Shown: one piece after another, positions 1 through 12,100 of the stretch
How the letters are laid out: every line of letters starts with the position of its first letter
Numbering within the stretch: the first letter of the stretch is position 1
Assembly (NCBI GenBank): GCA_001662425.1
Contig: BDDC01000021.1
Location: 25,337 to 89,336 of the forward strand
Length of the DNA stretch: 64,000 nucleotides
Origin: Chlamydomonas sphaeroides
Lineage: Eukaryota > Chlorophyta > Chlorophyceae > Chlamydomonadales > Chlamydomonadaceae
Direction of reading: 5' to 3'
Position numbers and translations under genes: made by a program
The notes under the pieces: model-generated
Seen by the model: the letters and a program-made list of their open reading frames with translations, nothing else
The model's database searches: none
Told to the model about the DNA's origin: nothing

Positions 1-120
1 CTGGCCGTTGCTGCCCCAGCGCAAGGGTGTGAGGGAGCCCGGCTCCCTGATTTCCTTGCAGCTGGCACGCTCCAGCCCCTGCTGCCCGCGCGCCCACCCT
101 GCTGGCGTGCATGCATGCAG

Positions 121-3100
121 GTGTCCGGCCTGCCGCTGAGCGCTGCCGGACCGCTGGTGACTTGCCATCACTGCCCCCACGTCACCATGCGCAACGTCAC
201 GATTGCGCACCTGGCCGGTCGCCCGCGGGACGATACTGCTGATGGCCGCATCCCCAACGACGACCTCGCGCACCCGCCGCGCAACGGGGCGGTGCTGCTG
301 GAGGGCCTCGTGACGGCCACGCTCCATGATTTCCGCTGTTCCGACATCTATGACGCTGACGGCTGGGCGTGCCTGCTGCTGCGCTGGGCGGATGCAGCTG
401 TGGCGCAGACGAGCTACGGGCTAGCCCTTGCCGCCCAGCCCCGGGCGCTGGCCTTGGCGCCCTGGCTGCACATGGCCCGTTGCGAGTTGAGAAGCTGCTG
501 GTGGGTCACGGCCCTGGATGAGGCCGTTGCGCTGGTCCCCTGCGTCAGTATCTCTGGCACCTCGAAGCATGCATGCGCCCCTTGATGTAGGTCGGGCCGA
601 CGTCCGTGCGTGCCCTGCTGTTCCTGCCTCCGCCGTGCAGGGTGGTGCGCCGCGGCCCCCTCAGCACCCAGACCACGCTGGAGGACCTGACGTTCATCCC
701 CAACCAGCAGGCCAACACCGGACTGGGCGCCATCGTGCTGGCGTCCAGCAGCATGAGGCCGCAGGTGCGTGCCTTGGTGCCTGGCGGCGGGTCCACCGCA
801 CCCCGCTTTCGAACAAACACCAGGGGTAGGTGCCACTAACACGGCATGCGCCCAGAAACGAGCTTGCTTGCTTGACCTACGTGCGACCTACCCACGCACA
901 CATCAGCAATCGCGCGCCTTGCTCGTGCCCGTGCCCTTGCGTCGCCCGTGGACGTGCCCATGCACGGAACCCCCGTTGTGTCATGCCCCCTACCTAAGCT
1001 GGCTCAATTCCCTACGTCTGTCACACGCACGTCTGACCATGCGCCTTCATTCCCTCCCCACATCGACAGGACGCTCCTCTGAACGCGAGCTACAGCCCTG
1101 GAGTCGTCCGCGTGGCGGTCGAGCTCACCGACAACACGTCCCTGAACTTCTTGTTCGGCGGCAGCGGCAGTGCGCTGGCGGCGCTTCGAGGCATCGTCTT
1201 GGTGGGTATAAGGACCGCTATCGAGCGAGTTCTGCCCTGTTGACCCGGCATGACCGCACGCAGCCTCACATCCTGGCCGGCGCTACCTTGCCCGCACTCT
1301 GCGCAGGCGTCGCTCACCATCGGCGGCAGGACGGTGGTATCTAACAACGTTGCGGCTGCGAGTGGAGGCGCCATCCTGCTCGACCGCACGCTTACGGCCG
1401 ATGGCAGCCAGGAGCCCCTTGCGACGCGCATCCGCCTTAGCGGTAGCTCAAGGTCGGGGCGCATGAACCTACGTACTGCTGCGGTCGATTGCAATCAAGG
1501 GCCGGATAGATGGGGTGCTGGGTCGCGCGCAGTGTCGTTACGTAATCATGATGGGCGCAAGGCCGTGTATATCGGGTACGCAACACCACCCCTGCGTCGT
1601 ACGCTTATGCGACCGTCCCTTTCCACGCCCACAGCCTCTCCTACAACACAGCGGACGGCAGCGGCGGCGCGCTGCTGTCGCGCATTGATATCGCCGAGCT
1701 GATCGTGGAGCAGGGCAGTAGCATTGAAAGCAACGTTGCGAAGGACGGCATGGGGGGCGCTGTGGCCATCACGTACCAGCGTAAGACCAGCTTGCCGGTA
1801 GCTGCTACGTGGGGATATCGTACGGCACGGTCGCACGGGCTGATATGACCTTGACGGACACGGCAGTGCAACCCGGCCGGTGGCCATCGCCTGTGCAAAG
1901 CCGTGCTTGCGAACTATGGTTGCTTCTTGCTTGGTGGCCTGTCGGAGACCACCTCATTTTGCGCGATGCTGCTTGTAGGGAACTTGGGCCGGCTTCTAGG
2001 ATGGCAAGGCGCCCGCATAACTGCAAACGAGGCCCAGCGCGGGTCAGGCTCAGCCGCAGCTGGGCCCGGACCCACAAGCTGGCTCAGCGGCTCGGGACGA
2101 GGCGGCGCCATCTTCGTGTCGGGCCACGTCGACCGCGACATCAACCTCGCGGGCAGCTGCAGTGCGTCCGGCAACACAGCCGCACTCCAGGTGGGCGTGC
2201 AGCTTGCTTCCCTAGCGTTGTTTGCGATGCGTACCGCAATGAGGCGAGGTAGCGCACGTGTGATGTGTCGCCAGCCGGACCTCCGCGCACACACTGACCG
2301 TGATGCCGGCTCTCCCACACGCGCTGCCGTCCATGGCCCTCCACGGACCCTACGTACCTGCCCGCTTCTGACCTCACAGGGCGGCTTCCTGCACGTGGCG
2401 GGCGATGTGGGCGGCGAGGTGGGCTCCGTACGTACGTCCTAGGAGTGGCGAAATGCTGCTGGGCTGGCGGCGCTATGATGAGTAACATGCATGTTCATGC
2501 TGGCTCCCAGCACCATCCATGCATGCGTCGGCGGCTGGCAAGCTGCACGTGTGTCGGTTGAGGCTTCATTATTATGCACCCGCTACACTTGCTTGCCAGG
2601 TCGTGTTGAGGGACAGCGCCACCATCAAGCTAAACAACGCAACGGTGCGACGGCGGCAGCACATACAAGCGCACAGAACGATAGCCGGGTACCAAGCTAG
2701 CTAAGGCACGGCGTGATGCCTGCTTCGTTCCACAAAGTGCAATGCCTGGCAGCAGAGCGAATTATCGATCGATCGCTGCGGGGCGTGTGTGCCTTCACAT
2801 GGCGCAGGACGGGCAAGGCGGCGCGATTTATGTCGGCGGGAGCATCCTTGGAGGCATCAGTGTGACCGACGGTGCAACCATCTCCGGCTGCTCAGCCAGG
2901 TGCGCGGGGCACGTGCGCCGGGTCCCCACCGGGCTTGGGGCCCAGCTGGGCTCCGCACATAGCGGCTGCTCTCAGCCCTCAAATTGTCCATGCGCGTTCC
3001 ATGTGCGTGCAGAAACGGAGGCGGCGCCATCGCGGTCGGCCATGATGTGGGCCAGGTGCTGGTTTCAGACGCACGACACAACGCCCGAGCCTGTCTCAAC

Positions 3101-6100
3101 CCCGCGCTCTCCCCCCACCGACGGGTCGGCGCCGCCCCCTCGGGCGCCTCGCCACTGCCAATCGTCATCACACGCACCCGCACCCGGCGGCTAGCTCAAT
3201 GGCCGGCCCTGGGCCCCGTACGCCGGTCGAAACCTTGCATCTGTTCCAGAGCCTGGCTCACTTAGCTGGTCCATCCGGAACCCGAAACTCGGCACACGCA
3301 ATGCAACGCGGGCTTCGGCCAGCACCTAAGCAAGCCATTGACGCAACCCTCCTCCAGCAACATACCGTGCGGTCCCCGCACTACCGGCCCTCAACCCTTG
3401 CAGATCACGATTGCCCGCTACGCGACAGTGCAGCACTGCCTTGCGACCGTGGGCCGGGGCGGCGCGGTGCTGGTGACGGGGCACGTGGGCGCCGTCAGCC
3501 TGCTGGACGGCGGCACGTTGCAGAACAACACGGCCATGTGCGTGCGTGCGAGGGCGTGTTCGGGGCGGGGCGGGGCGGGCTCCATACCGTGCCTCATCAC
3601 GTCACACCAGCCACGGCACCAAGTTCGGCCTCTCCCGCTGCGGCCGCCTAGCGGGTGACAATGCTAGCATGGCCCCAAGCTTATCAGGGGCGGAGATGCG
3701 CAGCAATCCAGCCTGCTGTTGGCGGCTGCATGCCGGAGTGGTGGCCTGTGCGTGCGATGCGTGCGTGGCTCGCCGTATGTGCGCAGGTACGACGGCGGGG
3801 GCATCGCGTGCAACTCCATTGGCAGCATCGCCCTGGTGCACGGCGCTCAGGCAAGCGGGCTCTGGGCAGCAGAGGGGCCGGCGCTAGGGGCACACGGGCG
3901 CCGCGCTGGGCTGGTCGTGCGTGTGCAATATGTTATCTGCTCATGGCAAGATAGACATTGATGTCTACACATACGGCAGCTTGCATGCCTGCTGCGCATG
4001 GTGCCGACGGCTTGCTGTGCCTTCGTATATATGCTGGCCATCCCCGGCGTACCCTGCGGTGGCGCGACCCACAGGTTCTGGCCAACGTGGCGAGCCAGGT
4101 CAGGAGGGGCGGTTGGACCAGGGCTTGCGTTGCAGGAGCAGTTGTTCGGCGCAATCTGCGCGGCTCATGCTTGACGTTGGCCGCAATCCTCCCACTCATC
4201 ATAAGCTGCCTGCCGTGCCGTGGGTGCTCGCTTTGCTCCTGTTTGCTTGCGCTCGCGCTCAGGGCCGTGGTGGAGCATTTTGGGCAGCGGGTGCGGGCAG
4301 CGGTGGCGACTCGGATGCTGGCTCGGCGCTGCGTGCCATCGGCGACATGAGGGTCGCGTCTCGCAGCTCCGTAATGCACAACAGAGCCGGTCAGGTGCGA
4401 GCACCACGACCAGTGGCAGCATCGATAGATTGTTGCAGCAGTCGAGATCCGCATCTACCTCCCGTTCTCGCCTTGACGCCCTGATGTCATCCTCGTGAGC
4501 GACCTGGATGGCGCTCCCGTCTTCACCTCGCGACCTGGCATGACCCTGCACTAGCAAGTGACGCGCGCTCCACTTTAACCCGGCGCTTCACATCATTGTG
4601 CGTGTCCATCCTCCCCGCCACTCGTTCCCACCGCGCCCTGCCACCCACTCCGCCCACCCTCCAGGGCGGTGGCGCTGTGGCCGCGCTTAACGGCATGGGC
4701 GGCCTCATCGTGTCCTCGGGCTCGCGCATCGAGAGAAACGAGGCGGACCTGACCGAGGACACGGCCGTGTTCGATGTACTGTTCGAGTACACGGGCGGCA
4801 GCGGCGGCTTCCTGGAGGTGGTGGCCGGCGACATGGGCAACGTGACTCTGAGCGGCCGTGTGGTGGTGAAAGGCAACAGCGCCAGGTCCGTCGCACACTC
4901 CCGCAAGCAAGGCTGCGGCCGGGCGCAGAACCCAGCCATTAGATAGCGAGCGACGGACGACAGGACATGGCTGGGCTGGGCTGGGCTGGGCTGGGCTGGG
5001 CTGGGCTGGGCTGGGCTGGGCTGGACTGGACTGGACTGGACTGCACCCCACCCTGGGCCTTGCAGCGACGGTGCCGGAGGCTTCATATCCGTGTCCCAGG
5101 GCTCCGCTTGGGAATGGGTGACGGAGGACGGCTGCGTTGTGGCGGACAATGTGGCCGCAAGGTATGTAGATGTGGCGCAAACGCAGCGCACGGTCCTGCA
5201 CAGTCGCGGCTGCTGCTGCTGCTGCTGCTGCTGCTGCAATGTGTGCCTTGACCGCACTTGGTGCTTCCACCCAATCTTGATTCCACGCGGCCCTGCCTTA
5301 ATGTCAATGCAACAGGGGAGGCGTGGTGTTTGCGGCGAGCTCCGTGCTCAACTTCAAAGTCAACGGCTCCTCGTTCTTCAATAACAGCGCAACGAGCGGC
5401 GACGGCGGCGTGCTGGTGTCCGGCGGTGCCACCGTGTACATGGAATTGTTAGGCGCACGGGTGCGCTGGCTGCCCACAAGCATGGTTTTGCGCCAGCTAG
5501 CGGCCTGCGGGCGAGGGTTGCGGGCGAGGGCTGCCGTCCTCGCTGTCGGTGCCGTACCATGCAAACCCCGCTGGCGAACGAAGAGACCCGCACGCTAGCT
5601 GCTGGCCATCCACGGCCGGTGGCGGCACGGGGCCGCGAAGGGCTGCACGTCTAAGCCTCAAAGCCTCGCCCTATCGTTCCCTGACTTCTTGCTTCCTGTG
5701 CTCTGCTGCGGGGGCACCGCTCGCCGCCCCATGAAGATTTCAAACTGCACTGCCGGGCAGCGCGGCGGTGTCGTTGCTGCTGCGCTCAGCGGCAACATCG
5801 CAATCAGCGGCAGCGCCCTGCTGGACAACGTCGCCGGCACATCTGGTGGCTTTGCGTCGGTGGGGCATGCGGGTCGCTTGCGCATCTCCGACACCTTGGT
5901 GAGCTCCCACACGGCGGAGCAATGTCCCTGCACATCACATCAACCATCCCGTTTCAGCGGATGGAATGCGACACGCAGGGGAGACTCCCCTGGCGACACG
6001 CCATGGCTCTCATCGCCCTGTCCTCATTGGTTCCATGCATGTCATGTATATGCCGCCGTATGCAACGGGCCGTCTTTGGACCCCAGATTGCTGACAACCG

Positions 6101-9100
6101 CGCCGGGCAAAGCGGCGGCGCGCTGAGCATCGGCAGCATGGGGGATTTGGAGTTGAACGGCGGCAGCAACGTCACCCGGAACATCGCGAGCACAGATGGA
6201 GGCTTCCTCGCCGTCAACGTGATGAATTCGTAAGACGCATAGCATGCTGCGGCTGCCTCACAATTAGAAATAGAAATACAGGTACGGCGAGATTGATTCG
6301 CCGTAATCTGAGGAGGTATGGCGATCAGGTGGGCCGAGGCCCCCTACGCGCCCTGTCGCCCGGGGCTGCCTCACACCCGCTGGCAGTAGGCCGCACGCGC
6401 GCAGCTGCGTTGGCGCGTGTGCAAGCCAGCACTTCGATCGATGCTCCATGACTGTGGACGAGCGAGTGTGACGGCTGCAAACAGCTCGTGTGCCATGCAC
6501 TCGCATGCTCGCACCGCAGTGTGGTGCTCCAGGATGCCCGGCTGTGGGACAACAAGGCGTCAAACGGCAATGGTGGCGCTCTTCGTTGCGCGAGCAACAT
6601 AACGGAGCTGCTCAACATGGTGCGTCTCCTGGTCGTCTGCACGTTGCTTGGAGCTGGGTAGCGGGCCCAAGTGTTTGGATAGGTCGGGGTGTGTTTACTG
6701 AAGGCTGCAGCCGCGGGCTCCAAGGCTGCATGTCTCAGTTATGGGTTTGCCCTTCGTTATTTCGGCAACCCCCTCACCTCCATGCCAGGGCTCGGGGTGT
6801 GACATCACAGGCAACACCGCGGGCGCCGAGGGCGGCGCCATCTGGATCGGATCATTCGTGAAGCGCGTCCGCATCCAGGGCGGCGCTCGTGTGGAATCCA
6901 ACAGGTGGGAGACAGTACAGCAAGGGCCAGGAGCTTGTAAATGTGATGTGGTATCAAGCGCAAGTAAACAGCTTGCAAGCCGAGACGTGGACCGGGATGG
7001 GTCTCTTCACCCGCGTGCCGCCAGCCTTTGCCAGGGCCGGCCCTAGCTAGGTCGCGCCTGACGTGCCCGTGCGTGCTCCCTCGCCTGGCCCACGCGTTGT
7101 GCGCCAGGGCTGGTGGCAGCGGCGGCTTCTTGCTCGTCAGTTCAACAGTCGAGGAGGTGGGCGGCGCCCGAGGAGGGCTTGGCAAGCGGGTGGCTCCAAC
7201 TATGCAATGTACACTTTGCGTTGAATGCGACGCTTGCTGCGCCTGCCGCTGTCCTTCATCAGGTGCTCATCGACGGCCCCGAAACGTGCCTATGCAACAA
7301 CAGCGCCCGGCTGGCGGGCGGCGCAATTGCGGCGAACGGTGGTGTCGGGGACGTCATCGTCAGCGGAGGAGCACGCGTCGCAGGCAACACCGCCGCTCGA
7401 CAGGGCGGCTTCCTACATGTGCTGTCAAGTCTGAACGCGCTCACCATCCTTGGCGGCGCCAGGATGGTCGGCAACGTTGCCGACCAGGGCAACGGCGGCG
7501 CCATTGCGGTTGAGGGCAGCCTAAGACGACTGGAGGTTGGTGATTGCGTGTTAAAATTAGCTGATGTATGCAGTGTGGGTCCGCCGATCGAGTTCTTGAT
7601 GCATGGTGTTTCCGCCTTCTGCCTCTCCCACCGTCATTGAAGGTGCTCGACGGTGCAGAGCTGTCCCGCAACAGCGCTGGCGGCGATGGAGGCGCGGTGT
7701 ACGTCCGTGGGGAGCTGTTGCGCGTAGCGGTGGTGAACAGCTCACACGTTGTCGGCAACCAGGCCAGTGCCAGCGGTGGCGCCGTGTGGGCCCTCAGCAT
7801 GGTGCAGTGGGTGATTCTTCAGGACAACGCCAGCGTCTCCCAGAACGCAGCTGGCCTGGACGGCGGTGCCTTTGCGTTCAAGGCCTGCCCCACCGCCTCT
7901 GGACCCAACGGCACTACGGGGCTGGTGGTGGCACTGAAAGGTGGCAGCCGAGCAGAGGGCAATACCGCCGGCCGCGACGGAGGGTGGTTGTTTGGCGGTC
8001 GCGGCAGCGGCGTCGCGGCCACCGGTTGCTGCCGGCTGGAGCGGCTGCTTCTGTCCGACAACAGCAGCGTTGGGCGCAACCAGGCACAGGTGTCAGGTGC
8101 GTTGGATTACTGTGTTGGCGCGCTGGTCTCCAGACTTTGTGGTAGGGCCTGGCAATGCGGCCAACAATGAAAGGTAGCTAAGCCCAGGCTGCTAGGCTGC
8201 TGTCAGGAACCCTTGTAGTGATCACCCCGCGCCTTGCTTGTAGTGACCACCCCGCTTTCCCGTACCCTCAGGCGGCGCGACGCGGCTGGATGCGGTTGAT
8301 GAGGTTCGGCTCGACGGCGGCAGCAGCCTGGCACGCAACACAGCTCGCACAGGCAATGGCGGGGCGCTGATGGCCGAGGAGGTTGGGGGCGTGTGGCTGG
8401 AGCGCTCGTCGGAGCTTGCCGGCAACGCTGCGACCGACAGTGGCAGCGGCGGGGCGCTGTGGGCTCGGCGGCTGCTGCGGCTAGATGTGAGCAGCAGCAG
8501 CCGGATCTCCAGCAACACTGCTGCCGGCAGCGGCGGGGCCATTTCGGCCCAGGCGCTGGGCTCCATCCGCTTTGCTGGTGGCAGCAGCCTGCAAGGCAAT
8601 ACCGCCGGAGCCAACAGCGACGGAGGGGCCATCTACGCGGCCCACAGCCTGCGCAGCGCCGCCGCCGCTGGGCTGTTGGCGTTGGTCGTGCTTGACCCCT
8701 CCTGCGCTCCCACCTCGCAAGCGCCCAATGCTTCGCGCCTGTTCGACATGACTCTCGCCTTTCGCAATGCCACGCTTGGGGCCAACACGGCTGGCCGCAA
8801 CGGCGGGGCCCTGTCCCTAGGCGCGCTGCCGGCATCGCTGCTCCTGGCAGCTTCGGTCGTGCAGTCAAACCGCGCGTTGGTGGGCTCAGGCGGTGCAATC
8901 TGGGTTTCGGCCACAAACCAGGTGCCGCCGCTGCAGGCACAGCCTCGAGCCGCTGAGGGTACATATCGCCGCCGTCGCTTGCTGCAGTCGGACAACATGG
9001 CTGAGCGGTCCCCAGCGCCGCCGCCCAGTCTAGGAAACATTACCGACGCGACAACCCTGCTGGCGACTGTGGAGCTGGCGAGCTGTCTGGTCAGCGGTAA

Positions 9101-12100
9101 CGCGGCTGGGGGCCCGGGCGGCGGTGGTGCGCTCTTCCTCGAGCGCACCTCCGTCTCCTGGGGCGGCAGTGGCCGGGCCACTGGCCTTCAGCCGCCGCCA
9201 CCGTACTCGGCACAGCTGCCTCAGCCCTCCAACACGCCCATCTCCCTGCGCGGGCTGCTTGTGCGGCTGACCAACACCTCGCTCGCCAATAACACCGCCC
9301 TGGCGGGCAGCGGCGGGGCGCTTGCAGTCAGCGTTACAGCTGTACTGGAGGCTTCAGCTGCTCAGGGCCCGGCAACAGGACCAAGCACAAACCCAGTACA
9401 GCGCTTGCAACCGGCGCCATTCCTGCGTGTGGAGCTGTTAGGTGGCTCATTGGTCAGCAATGCCGCTGGCAGTGTCGCTGTGGCCAACAGCTTGCTGGCT
9501 TTAGCTCACGGAGGGGGTATTCAAGTGCAGAGCTCCCTGCAGGTGGTGGCGGACGGAACAGAAGCCGACACAGTCGCCGCCGCGCTTGCATTAAGACTTG
9601 CAGGCGGCGTGCTCCCGGCGTCCTGCTCCGTGGCTGCGGATGCCGTGGCGTGGCGCCTAAACAGAGCGCCGACCGGCAGAGGAGGAGCGCTCCATGCCGT
9701 TGGCTGCTCCCTGGCCGTCACGGGTGCCGCTGGGCGCAGCAGCCTCAGCAACAACACGGCGGGCATGGCGGGAGGCGCCGTGGCGGTGATGGGCCCACCG
9801 CTCGTGGGTCGGGCTGCGGCCGGCAAGTTGCTGGTGGCGCTGCTGCCACCAGATGCTGCTCCAGGCCACATTTCGTCTGGCGGCCGTTCTCTCGGCTCTC
9901 TTGGGGGGCAGGTGAGGCATGTCCTCGATTGGTTCCATACTTGCTGTTTTGGGCGTACGCAGCACTGCACTGCTGCCACCCGCTGGATCACTTCGATCGC
10001 CACCTGCTCATTACCCCGCCCACAGGCCGTTGCGGCTCTGGCCTCCTTCCTGCAGCCCCGGGCTGCCGTCTTCGACACCCTGTTGTCAGACAACACAGCT
10101 GCCCTGGGCCAGGGCGGGGCGCTCTTTGTGGATTTGACTGACGCCGAAGCTGCTCTGCTGGCCCAGCCCCATACGGGACCGGGACCTCTGACTGAGCCCG
10201 TCGCTGGCAGCAGCCCTGAGCCCTCGGGCGCATCTCCAAAGTTGCAGTTGGAGCGGGTAGCCTTTGTCCGCAACAGGGCCGTGGTTAGCGGCGGGGCGCT
10301 CTCGGTCTCTGCCGATCGCCGCATCGCACCAGAGCTCGAGGACGCGGCAGCGCCGAATACCGACGAGAGCAGCGGGGTCCTGCTGATGGTCGCTTCAGCA
10401 GCCGTCAGCACAGCCCTGCAGGCCTCGGCCATCGGCAATGTGCTGCTCCGCGAGTGCCTCTTCGAGGGCAACGCCCTCCTCGCTGACACGCCTCTGTCAG
10501 CGGCGCTGATGGCGCAGGAGGCAGCCGCTGGGCACTGCGGTGGTGGTGCGGTTCGGATAACGGGAGACCTGGCAGGTGCGGTGGGTGGCTCTTGGGTCCA
10601 TGTGGCGGGGTGCTGGATGAACTGCCTGGGCCGAATAGCGGAGCCTGGATGGGGTCCGAAGTTTAATTCCCGACGGCCCTAGCTAACACTCAGTAACATG
10701 CTACCTACCTGGCGTGAGCGGGCTCAAACGTGCAGTCAGATACGCTGTACACCGCAAAACTTGACAATACCGGTTGTGCCATCCTTTCCTTCCCACCCTC
10801 GCTCCACGCACGGTGAACAGTTGCCCTTTTTGACCGAGTGGAGCTGGCGAGCAACACCGCAGCTATCGGCAGCAGTGCCACGACCGCCGCCGGCATGCCA
10901 ACCTGCAGTAAGCGGCATGGGGCGGGGTGAAAGGCATGTATAGTCTGGACAGGCTCTCTCGCCCGCCTCAACGTCACCGTATGCCCTACCTGAACCGCAC
11001 CCTGCTTCAGGCGGCGGAGCGGTCTTGCTGGCTGCCGGTGCCACCGCCGCCCTGCGCTCAACCAACATGACGTCCAATGCCGCTTGGGGCGATGGCGGTG
11101 GCCTGCACTGCAGCGGCTGCACAGCGCTCTACATGAGCGGTGGCCGGGTGGCGAACTGCAGCAGCGCAGCGGGCGCAGGGGGCGGCGTCGCCATCGCCTC
11201 ATCTGCCAGGGCTGCTCTGCAGGGCGTGGCCCTGACCAACAACACCGCGAGCACGGGCGGGGGAGTGAGCGCCTGGGCTGAGGCGGCCAGCGCCAACAGC
11301 TCGCGGCCGGGCATGTGGCTGCTGCTGCACAGCTGCCTCCTGGCGAACAACACCGCTCGGGGCGCACCCTCCTCCGGCCCCTCTCAGCTGCCGCCAGCTG
11401 CTGTCTATGCTGGTTACGGCGGCGGCGTATTTGTGGGAGGCACGATTGCAGCCGTCNNNNNNNNNNNNNNNNNNNNNNNNNNNNNNNNNNNNNNNNNNNN
11501 NNNNNNNNNNNNNNNNNNNNNNNNNNNNNNNNNNNNNNNNNNNNNNNNNNNNNNNNNNNNNNNNNNNNNNNNNNNNNNNNNNNNNNNNNNNNNNNNNNNN
11601 NNNNNNNNNNNNNNNNNNNNNNNNNNNNNNNNNNNNNNNNNNNNNNNNNNNNNNNNNNNNNNNNNNNNNNNNNNNNNNNNNNNNNNNNNNNNNNNNNNNN
11701 NNNNNNNNNNNNNNNNNNNNNNNNNNNNNNNNNNNNNNNNNNNNNNNNNNNNNNNNNNNNNNNNNNNNGTGGCAGTCAAGTAGTGGCACAAACTGCAAGC
11801 ACAGCTGCGGACGCAGCACTGAGCGCGATGGGTGCACCTGTCCTGGTGAGTCATTGAGCAGGGTTCTTCTCATATTTTGTACCGGCTTGATCATGTCAGC
11901 TGAAGGCCGCTAAACGCACATAATCTACCTGCATCTTTTCTCTCACCAACCCCAGGACCGGGCCCCTCTAACCACCATGGCACTGGAATCGACTGCGACA
12001 GCTGGCACGCAGTGCTGGCCGCTCGCGCTGGTGGATGGCGCAGTGCTGTCTGCAGCTAGAATGGCGGCTGAGCGGTGGGCACAAGCGCAGCAGCAGCAAG

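Larger units (their letters stand above)
121..8096 (+). other. Gene A, PMP-like repeat exons (first block)
   Basis: Exons: 121-500, 641-764, 1070-1201, 1307-1452, 1635-1780, 1979-2190, 2380-2418, 2600-2644, 2808-2899, 3013-3055, 3404-3537, 3787-3850, 4075-4098, 4263-4394, 4664-4884, 5066-5161, 5316-5460, 5737-5898, 6087-6229, 6520-6619, 6789-6904, 7108-7156, 7263-7535, 7643-8096. Most encode one or two turns of the repeat, with cores such as SGGAILLD, RGGAVLVTG, GGAIWIGS and GGAVYVRG. Introns fall repeatedly between an N-x-A-R end and a following G-G-A/F/V start (phase 2), or at phase 0 before a V-x-I strand. Exon lengths match gene B almost throughout, which supports the splice calls. The donors after 1452 (GTCGGG) and 5460, and the exon pair 2600-2644/2808-2899, are the least certain. 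Confidence 0.75.

Noticed and set aside
115..120. ATG just before the first gene A exon as a true start
   Set aside because: Genes B and C have two upstream exons and a CAG acceptor at exactly this point; the ATG lies in the intron's last bases.
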